Made by a program: the position numbers and the translations under genes. A stretch of DNA of 11,620 nt. Origin: MWDV01 sp964634255 (GTDB lineage: Bacteria > Verrucomicrobiota > Verrucomicrobiia > Limisphaerales > MWDV01). Location: the NCBI GenBank assembly GCA_964634255.1, contig CAZWJC010000229.1:1-11620 (forward strand). Reading direction: 5' to 3'. Positions 5,831 to 11,620 of the stretch are shown piece by piece. Below the pieces are notes generated by a model, which was not told the origin of the DNA, made no database searches, and was given only the letters and a program-made list of their open reading frames with translations. Each line of letters starts with the position of its first letter. The stretch's first letter is position 1.

Positions 5831-7135
5831 TTAGACTTTCGGTTCCCAGCCGCGGCGATACTTGCGTTGCATGAAGGCGACCGCCTTGCGGTCGCCGAGG
5901 ATTTTCTGGGTCTTCGGGTCAAAGTCGACGGTGTGGCCGGTGCGCCAAGCGATGTTGCCCAGGTGGCAGAGCATCGTGCTCTTTTGACCTTCGCCGATCT
6001 CGGCGTTCAGCGCCTTACCGGCGCGGATGCCATCCGCGAAGTTGGCGAAATGGAGGGCGTCGTACTGGAACAGGGCCGTCTGGCCCCGATTGATTTCACG
6101 GACGACTTTGTTGTTGAGGTCGTAGATCGTGGCCTGGCTGCCGCCCAAGACCATCGAGCCCTTCTCGCCGAAAAACGTGACTCCGAAACTGGCGTTCTCG
6201 AATCCACGCGGGGCGCCGCTCTGACCCTCCCAGATCGCCCCCTTGTCGCCGAAGTCGAACGTGGCCACCATGGTGTCCGGAGTTTCCCACTGATCGGGGT
6301 AGTGGTAACGATTGCCGCCACAGGTAATCCGCTGGGGCAAGTCCACCTGCAGTCCCCAGCGTGCAAGGTCCAGGGCATGCACGCCGTTGTTGCCGAGTTC
6401 GCCCGTGCCCCAGTTCCAGAACCAGTGCCAGTTGTAGTGGAGAATGTTGTCGCGGAACGGTTGCTCGGGCGCGGGCCCTTGCCAGAGGGAATAATCCAGC
6501 CACGCCGGTACTGGTGCAGGTTTGCCCTGACCGATCGGGGCGCGGTGATTGGTGTACCAGCCGCGCGCAAAGAACAGCTTGCCCAGTTCGCCCGCGTGCA
6601 GGGCCTGGATCGCCTCGATCACCCACGGCCAACTGCGCCGTTGATTGCCCATCTGGACGACGCGTTTGTGTTTGCGTGCCGCGGCGACGATCCACTGGCA
6701 CTCGCGGAAGTTGTGGCTGCCGGGCTTCTCGACATAGACGTGCTTCCCGGCGGCGCAGGCCATGATGGTGGCCGGGGCATGCCAGTGATCGGGCGTGGCG
6801 ATGGAAACGGCATCCACGCCCGGGTCATCGAGCACGCGGCGCAGGTCTTGAACGCCCTTGGGTTTGGTCGCCTGTTTTTTGGCCACAGCGGCAACGCCCT
6901 TATCCATGGCGCGGGTGTCCACGTCGCTGACATAGGCGATCTCGACGTTGGGCACGGCCAGGTAACCGGCGATATGGTCCATGCCGCGGTTGGTGCAGCC
7001 GATGATGCCCACGCGGACCTTGTCGTTCGGACTGGCCTGGGCGCGAAGGAACGGTGCCGTGCTCAGGGCCGCCACCCCGGCGGCCAATAGTGAAGATTGC
7101 TTGAGGAAGTCGCGGCGATTGAGTGAAGAGGTCAT
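5831..7135 (-). CDS. Tat-exported Gfo/Idh/MocA-family oxidoreductase
   Basis: The protein is 434 aa. NRRDFLKQSSLLAAGVAAL (6-24) is a twin-arginine signal peptide with the consensus RRDFLK, so the protein is probably exported folded with its NAD(P) bound. The Rossmann start VRVGIIGCTNRG (40-51) is followed by SDVD (70-73), an ATPDHWHA segment (113-120) and the conserved HVYVEKP (132-138). The C-terminal domain shows HYNWHWFWNWGTGELGNNG (233-251) with VHALDLARWG, typical of exported members of this family in Planctomycetota and Verrucomicrobiota. It is the middle gene of a three-gene minus-strand operon, 67 bp after the MFS transporter and 9 bp before the second oxidoreductase. It presumably acts on a sugar or sugar derivative; the substrate cannot be read from sequence. 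Confidence 0.92.
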   Translation of the reverse strand: MTSSLNRRDFLKQSSLLAAGVAALSTAPFLRAQASPNDKVRVGIIGCTNRGMDHIAGYLAVPNVEIAYVSDVDTRAMDKGVAAVAKKQATKPKGVQDLRRVLDDPGVDAVSIATPDHWHAPATIMACAAGKHVYVEKPGSHNFRECQWIVAAARKHKRVVQMGNQRRSWPWVIEAIQALHAGELGKLFFARGWYTNHRAPIGQGKPAPVPAWLDYSLWQGPAPEQPFRDNILHYNWHWFWNWGTGELGNNGVHALDLARWGLQVDLPQRITCGGNRYHYPDQWETPDTMVATFDFGDKGAIWEGQSGAPRGFENASFGVTFFGEKGSMVLGGSQATIYDLNNKVVREINRGQTALFQYDALHFANFADGIRAGKALNAEIGEGQKSTMLCHLGNIAWRTGHTVDFDPKTQKILGDRKAVAFMQRKYRRGWEPKV

Positions 7136-7202
7136 GGTTTTTGGAGTGTTTGGTTGGTGATTTACGTTTGCGGTGGCAGGCGCCGAGCCGGGAGGGAGAG
7201 TT

Positions 7203-8465
7203 TCATGCGATCTTTCGTTCCACGCCGAGTTTGCCGATGAGCAGGAAGACGATCAGCAACGCCAGCGGATACAGCACGGCGCAGGCAATGAAGATCGGCG
7301 CAAAGCCGAAGGCGTCCACCACACCGCCGATGTAAAGCTGTGACAGGGCGCCCATCCACGAGCCGAGCGTGCCGCCGAGTCCGGTGATGGTGCCGACGGC
7401 GTTCTTTGGAAAGACTTCCGCCGGGAGCGTGATGTTGCCCCAACCGGCGTGGCAAAAAGTCATGGCCGCAACGAGGGCCAGCGCCAGGCCCGCGTGCGAA
7501 ACCTGCGTCGCCAGCAGGCAGCACGTCAGCATGGTGGCGGTCATGAATGCCATGGTGGTCTTGCGGGCCTGGTCCAGTCCCCAGCCGCGCGCGATCAAAA
7601 ACCGCGGGATTGCGCCGCTGCACACGCTGCCCAACGCGGCCATGGCAAAGGGAATCCAGACGAACAAGCCGAGTTGTTTAAGATCGAAGCCGTGGCGTTT
7701 CTGGAAGTAGAGCGGAATCCAGAACAGCAGGAAGTAACTGATCGGATCGGTAAGCGCGCGCACGAGGACGCAGCCCCAGGTTTCGCGCATGCGCAGCAAC
7801 TGGAGGAATGGCACGGCGTGTTCGGTGGTCGGGGTTTCCACCTGCCCGGCGGTGATCAACTGGCGCTCCTCCTCGCTCAGGCGCGGATGATCCTTGGGCA
7901 GCTTGAACAACACCCACCAGGCGGCGACCCAGACAAAACCGAGCGCTCCGGTGATCAGGAAGGCGGAGCGCCAACCCCATTGCACCGCGATGAATGAGAC
8001 GATCGGGGCGGCGGCCATGGAGCCGATGGCCGTGCCGGCATTGAAGATACCGATGGCCAGCGCGCGGTCCTTCATCGGGAACCATTCGCTTACGGCGCGC
8101 ACACCGCCGGTAAAGCTGCCGGGCTCGAACACGCCGAGCAGCAGCCGGAAGAACGAAAACTGGCCCACCGTTGTGGCAAAGATGTGCAACATGTTGGCCA
8201 CCGACCAGCCGCAGACGAACACCGCAAAGCCGCGTCGCGTGCCGATGATGTCAATGACGCGCCCGCTCACGGCATACATCACGCCGTAGCTGGCCAGGAA
8301 CCAGGCGTTGATCGCGCCGTAGCTGGCATTGGTGAGGTTCAACTCCTCCTTGATGGTGCCGATGAGCACGGACAAAGTCTGGCGGTCCAGGTAATTCAGC
8401 GCCGAGGCCAAACACAGCAGGATGGCGATGTACCACCGAAGGTGCTTGATGGAAGATCGCCTCAT
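7203..8465 (-). CDS. MFS transporter, hexuronate/ACS (anion:cation symporter) type
   Basis: The protein is 420 aa with about 12 hydrophobic membrane segments. The first helix IAILLCLASALNYLDRQTLS is the hallmark of the anion:cation symporter branch (ExuT-, GudP- and DgoT-like carriers for hexuronates and sugar acids). Other family features are YAVSGRVIDIIGTRRG, corresponding to the loop 2-3 motif, FEPGSFTGGVRAVSEWFP in helix 4 and the following loop, and a central cytoplasmic loop (PKDHPRLSEEERQLI). Uptake of a sugar acid or similar carbohydrate with protons is expected. It is the promoter-proximal gene of the operon with the two Gfo/Idh/MocA genes and is divergent from the AraC-GH84 regulator. 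ATG 8465 was chosen as the first Met before the leading helix; no strong Shine-Dalgarno is seen. Confidence 0.9.
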   Translation of the reverse strand: MRRSSIKHLRWYIAILLCLASALNYLDRQTLSVLIGTIKEELNLTNASYGAINAWFLASYGVMYAVSGRVIDIIGTRRGFAVFVCGWSVANMLHIFATTVGQFSFFRLLLGVFEPGSFTGGVRAVSEWFPMKDRALAIGIFNAGTAIGSMAAAPIVSFIAVQWGWRSAFLITGALGFVWVAAWWVLFKLPKDHPRLSEEERQLITAGQVETPTTEHAVPFLQLLRMRETWGCVLVRALTDPISYFLLFWIPLYFQKRHGFDLKQLGLFVWIPFAMAALGSVCSGAIPRFLIARGWGLDQARKTTMAFMTATMLTCCLLATQVSHAGLALALVAAMTFCHAGWGNITLPAEVFPKNAVGTITGLGGTLGSWMGALSQLYIGGVVDAFGFAPIFIACAVLYPLALLIVFLLIGKLGVERKIA

Positions 8466-8773
8466 GACTCAGCGTGTGACTCCGTCAAGAGAGATGGGCG
8501 TGGAACGCGCACACCGGCGTCCGCTCTGGTCCACGTGAACGCACAGATGCACATCGCTCCTGAACATCCCGATGCTGGCCGAGGCGATCTTCAAAGCGGT
8601 CTGCACAAGGTTGCCACCGTAGCAAGATCGTCCGCCTGCCGCCTCACAATTCGTGACCGGTTCAGATACTCTTGTGCGCTGGGCGGCTGTTCCCGCTTGA
8701 AATCAGGCCGGAAAGTCGGGCGCCAGAGCCGGTTTCAGCCAATTCACGTTTGACAGCTCCCGATGCGGTGCGA
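8466..8773. promoter_or_regulatory. Divergent intergenic region between the transporter operon and the AraC-GH84 gene
   Basis: The gap of about 300 bp contains no supported gene. It must hold the promoters of both divergent units and any operator for the AraC-type protein. A TTTGACA at 8748-8754 resembles a -35 box for the rightward gene, but the matching -10 is poor. I found no strong inverted or direct repeat, so no operator can be placed. Two AraC-type half-sites could be present without being recognisable by eye. Confidence 0.4.
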
Positions 8774-10948
8774 ATGCTGACGCCCGATTTGCCTGTTACG
8801 CGTGGAAGCGCTCTGGACATTCAGGATATGAGGCCGGCCAAAGAGATTGAAGCCGCCACCGAGTCGGCCATCGCCGGACCGCCGCCGCATGGTCTCTCGG
8901 TTTGTGAAAGCCGGCAATCGCCCGGCAGTTCGGGACAACCCAAGGATGACTGTTCACGCTTCGTCTTTGTCATCTCCGGCAACGCCCGTTGGGAGTTCGG
9001 ACAACGGCGGTACATGATCGGCCCGGCGACGTTGTGTCACGTTCCGGCCGGACTGGCCTTTCAGCAGGAGGTGATGGCCAAGGGAGAAGTCCTCGCCTAC
9101 GTGATTCGGTATCGGCCGGAGTTGCTCTCGCCGGCGTTGGGCAACCAGCTCGCCGCGCTCGGGCTCGTGCCCCTGGATCTCGGCAACACGACGGTGAATC
9201 AGGCTCGCGTGGTGCGTTCCATCTTTCAGGAGATGCTCTTCGAGCAGGAATCGCGGCAGGAAGGCTGGGAAACGATTCTGCAATCGCGCCTCATGGACCT
9301 GGCGGTCCGCACCCTGCGACTTGCACGCCGGAAATGGGGCAAAGGCATGCCGGCCTTCGAGCCCGGCAGCGACAGCACGGATCGCGTGGCGCGCTACGCG
9401 TTGCGGTTGAAGTCGCAATTCTTCCGGCAGGAGACGATGGCGGAAGCGGCGCGATCGGTCGGCTTGAGCGGTCGCCAGTTCACGGAGCTGTTCCGCAAAG
9501 TAACCGGCCAAAGCTGGCGGCAGTACATCCTGGGGCTGCGGATGAAACACGCCGCGACGTTGCTGGCCGAAACGGATCGTTCGGTGAGTGCGGTGGCGTT
9601 TGAGTCCGGCTTCGAAGACCTCTCGAACTTCCATCACCTGTTTAAAGTCGAACACGGCTGCTCGCCGCTGGCGTACCGGGAACAGCACCGCGTCCGCTTG
9701 CCAGCGAAGCTGCTACCGGCCACCGAACCGGCCGGAAGCAAGTCCCTGGTCAAAGGTTTCCAGTTCCGGGGCATGAAGGGCTGGAGCTGGACGCCGGACC
9801 AATATCTGGAGGAGATTCCGGTGCTGGCCGGCCTGCGCATGAATTTCCTGATGAACTGCTACCGCTCGATGAGTGTGTCGCGGCCGGGCGAGCCGTGGCG
9901 CAACGAATGGTGGCAACCGATGTCGCGGGAGCGCAAGGAGGAGTTCGCCCGCATCATCAAGAGCAGTGCAGAACATGGGATTACGTTCTGCCTCGCGTTG
10001 CATCCGCAACTCGCTTCCTCGCGTCCGCTGACTCTGGGCAGCGCCAAGGATCTGGAGTTGTTTTTCCAGCATTACGCCTGGGCGCAGGAGCAAGGGGTGG
10101 AATGGTTCGCGGTCTGCCTGGATGACACGAGCTGGAGCGCGGAAGGCCCGGCGGCGCTGGCGGCCAGCCATTCCGCGCTGGTTAACGCGATCTTCCACGG
10201 CCTCTACGCCAAGAACGACCGCTCGAAGCTGATCTTCTGCCCGGCCTGTTTCTGGGGCGATGGCACGAATCCGGAGCATGCCGCCTACCTGGCGGTCGTG
10301 GCGAAGGACTTGCATCCGGACATCTACGTGTTCTGGAACGGCGACGCGATTGTGACGCCGCGGATCACGCGCGTGGCGGCGCAGGGCTTCAGGAACGCCG
10401 TCCGCCATCGCCTGTTCCTCTGGGACAATTACCCAGTCAATGACGGCAGTCCCACGATGCACCTCGGCCCGCTCAGCGGGCGCGAGCCGGATTTGTGCGA
10501 GGTGATTGACGGTTACATCAGCAATCCGATGTGCAGTCAGAACCAGATCAATCGCATCCCGCTGGCCACCGCAGCCGACTACGCCTGCGATCCGCATGCC
10601 TACAAACCGGCGCGCTCGGTGGGGCAGGCGATTCTCCGGCTGGGCGAGACGCCCGCGCAACAGACGGTCCTGAAGGAACTCGTGGAGGCGTATCCCGGTT
10701 TCATTGTGGCTGGCGGTGGCACGGGGACGAATCCGGTGCGGGCGAAGTTTGGCGATCTGCTGGGCGAGGACTATTCGCGCACCGCGGCGGCGCAGTTCGC
10801 CGCGCAGATGGAGCACCTGGCCGCACGGCTGGGGAAGTGCTTCCCCAAGCAGTTTCTGGATGCGAAGCACACGCTGCTGGCCGATGTAGCGTGGATGAAG
10901 GAGCAACTGGCGCAGCTCAAGACTCAGGCGACACGTATGCGAGGGTGA
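8774..10948 (+). CDS. AraC-family transcription factor fused to a GH84-like domain
   Basis: The protein has about 724 aa from ATG 8774. Residues about 26-116 (FVFVISGNARWEFGQRRYMI...CHVPAGLAF) form a cupin-like AraC sensor. Residues about 206-306 hold the double helix-turn-helix: MAEAARSVGLSGRQFTELF is the first, VSAVAFESGFEDLSNFHHLF the second, closing with SPLAYRE. From about 328 to 621 comes a GH84 (O-GlcNAcase/hyaluronidase-like) domain: FRGMKGWSWTPDQYLEEI, the Asp-Asp pair in AVCLDDTSW (450-451), DIYVFWNGDAIVTPRIT, LWDNYPVND (549-557), HLGPLSGREPDL and ISNPMCSQNQINRIPLATAADY. About 100 helical residues follow. The usual EGFYG and APKDD signatures are replaced (KGWSW, CYRSM), so catalysis is uncertain. 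There is no signal peptide, which fits a cytoplasmic regulator. It is divergent from the transporter operon it probably controls. The frame extends to a TTG at 8672, and ATG 8828 is another possible start; codon GC rises after 8828. Confidence 0.88.
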   Translation: MLTPDLPVTRGSALDIQDMRPAKEIEAATESAIAGPPPHGLSVCESRQSPGSSGQPKDDCSRFVFVISGNARWEFGQRRYMIGPATLCHVPAGLAFQQEVMAKGEVLAYVIRYRPELLSPALGNQLAALGLVPLDLGNTTVNQARVVRSIFQEMLFEQESRQEGWETILQSRLMDLAVRTLRLARRKWGKGMPAFEPGSDSTDRVARYALRLKSQFFRQETMAEAARSVGLSGRQFTELFRKVTGQSWRQYILGLRMKHAATLLAETDRSVSAVAFESGFEDLSNFHHLFKVEHGCSPLAYREQHRVRLPAKLLPATEPAGSKSLVKGFQFRGMKGWSWTPDQYLEEIPVLAGLRMNFLMNCYRSMSVSRPGEPWRNEWWQPMSRERKEEFARIIKSSAEHGITFCLALHPQLASSRPLTLGSAKDLELFFQHYAWAQEQGVEWFAVCLDDTSWSAEGPAALAASHSALVNAIFHGLYAKNDRSKLIFCPACFWGDGTNPEHAAYLAVVAKDLHPDIYVFWNGDAIVTPRITRVAAQGFRNAVRHRLFLWDNYPVNDGSPTMHLGPLSGREPDLCEVIDGYISNPMCSQNQINRIPLATAADYACDPHAYKPARSVGQAILRLGETPAQQTVLKELVEAYPGFIVAGGGTGTNPVRAKFGDLLGEDYSRTAAAQFAAQMEHLAARLGKCFPKQFLDAKHTLLADVAWMKEQLAQLKTQATRMRG

Positions 10949-10988
10949 TTACCGTCGCCTCGTTGCTACCAAGTTCCGAGGTTCATGG

Positions 10989-11004
10989 CGCGATTTGGAT
11001 CGCG
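10989..11004. terminator. Weak hairpin between convergent genes
   Basis: A perfect CGCGAT-TTGG-ATCGCG hairpin lies in the 79-bp gap between the convergent AraC-GH84 and LVIVD genes. It is followed on the plus strand by GAATTCTTTCC, only a poor T-tract. It may act as a bidirectional terminator; support is slight. Confidence 0.3.
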
Positions 11005-11027
11005 GAATTCTTTCCTCGACGGTTTCG

Positions 11028-11620
11028 CTACGGCTGATAGAAGACGCGGTAGTAGCGGTGGTCGCCGCCGGCGGCGCTGTCCGTCTGGGAAGCGCTGTTC
11101 CCGTAGGCAGGCTGCGTCCCGACCGGCTGCCAGTTCCCCGTGGTGAGGTTTGTGCGGCACTCCAAGGTGTAGTTCGTTCCCGCGATCGTGTTCGTGTAAT
11201 AAACCGTCGCCGTGCCGGTTGCCCAAGTGATGGCAGTGATTCGCGGCGTGCGGGGCCCTAGGATCATCAGTCCCCAAGTATTATCCGCCACGTAGGTGTA
11301 GTTCTCGCTCACCGCCACACCCAAGGCTGACCCGCTGGTGTCGTAGCCGCCCACCCGCTGAGGGTTGGCCGGATTGCTCGCGTCGATCACCGCCAAGCCC
11401 GCCTCCCCATCCGCCACGTAGGCGTAGTTGCCGCTCACCGCCACGCCCCAGGCAGTCCCGATGGTGTCGTAACCGCCCACCCGCTGCGGGTTGGCCGGAT
11501 TGCTCACGTCAATCACGTGCAAACCACGACCTGCATCCGCCACGTAGGCGTAGTTGCCGCTCACCGTCACGCCGTAAGCACCTGTGTAGGGGATACAGTC
11601 GCCCACGCGCTTCGGATTGG
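11028..11620 (-). CDS. Secreted LVIVD-repeat protein, C-terminal part (runs off right edge)
   Basis: The minus-strand frame is open from the window edge to TAG at 11028-11030 (about 197 codons; the start is outside). It holds 42-residue LVIVD-type repeats with the pattern NPANPQRVGGYDT, GVAVSGNYAYVAD and GLxVIDxSNP. This family of predicted beta-propeller-like blades is common in surface proteins of Verrucomicrobiota and relatives. About two and a half repeats are visible. The last 70 residues (PRITAITWATGTATVYYTN, TNLTTGNWQPVGTQPAY, RYYRVFYQP) look like a small C-terminal beta-domain common at the ends of extracellular proteins in this phylum. Function is unknown; binding or scaffolding at the cell surface is a guess. 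It is convergent with the AraC-GH84 gene. Confidence 0.85.
   Translation of the reverse strand, partial: NPKRVGDCIPYTGAYGVTVSGNYAYVADAGRGLHVIDVSNPANPQRVGGYDTIGTAWGVAVSGNYAYVADGEAGLAVIDASNPANPQRVGGYDTSGSALGVAVSENYTYVADNTWGLMILGPRTPRITAITWATGTATVYYTNTIAGTNYTLECRTNLTTGNWQPVGTQPAYGNSASQTDSAAGGDHRYYRVFYQP

Noticed and set aside
5825..7090. A 421-codon plus-strand open frame opposite the Tat-exported oxidoreductase
   Set aside because: It is the antisense of a gene with a clear signal peptide and family motifs, and has no recognisable domain.
8672..8773. TTG 8672 as start of the AraC-GH84 protein
   Set aside because: It is a rare start codon without Shine-Dalgarno, the stretch overlaps the likely promoter (TTTGACA), and the residues do not resemble any part of the domain.
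9713..10906. A 397-codon minus-strand open frame opposite the AraC-GH84 gene
   Set aside because: It is antisense to the conserved GH84 motifs; the product is Arg-rich with no domain.

Overview
The window is GC-rich and looks like a chromosomal segment from the Verrucomicrobiota (Pedosphaera/Limisphaera-like). That placement is inferred from exported Gfo/Idh/MocA oxidoreductases, LVIVD-repeat secreted proteins, ACCACGGAT-type intergenic palindromes and abundant hairpin repeats around a RAYT transposase. No rRNA or tRNA gene was seen, so it is not firm. Most genes lack a clear Shine-Dalgarno sequence.

Layout. (1) 1-256: N-terminal part of an exported protein on the minus strand, running off the left edge. 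(2) 257-1580: an unusual mosaic downstream of thrS. From left to right it holds a rho-independent terminator, a detached 57-nt copy of the thrS 3' end, a REP-like hairpin unit, a REP-associated tyrosine transposase (RAYT, plus strand), a second nearly identical REP unit, and a third shorter unit that ends in the thrS stop codon. (3) 1577-3706: threonyl-tRNA synthetase lacking the TGS domain and carrying an extra segment of about 88 residues. (4) 3724-3888: a palindromic intergenic repeat. (5) 3890-4381: a LURP-one/YxjI-like protein with a terminator-like hairpin directly at its start. (6) 4382-4843: non-coding hairpin repeats. (7) 4844-8465: a minus-strand operon in the order MFS transporter, Tat-exported Gfo/Idh/MocA protein, Sec-exported Gfo/Idh/MocA protein. 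(8) 8774-10948: a divergent plus-strand regulator with an N-terminal cupin and AraC helix-turn-helix fused to a C-terminal GH84 (beta-N-acetylglucosaminidase/O-GlcNAcase-like) domain. (9) 11028-11620: C-terminal part of a secreted LVIVD-repeat protein, running off the right edge.

How the genes may work together. The divergent pair, an AraC-GH84 regulator facing a sugar-acid-type MFS transporter and two exported sugar oxidoreductases, looks like a self-contained carbohydrate-sensing and uptake locus. The most interesting idea is that the GH84 module, which keeps the catalytic Asp-Asp pair but has lost other conserved active-site motifs, serves as a sugar-sensing (or still hydrolytic) part of a one-component transcription factor. 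Separately, the 3' end of thrS records a RAYT/REP insertion or a gene-replacement event: the detached thrS tail next to the original terminator differs from the functional tail only by synonymous changes over its conserved part.
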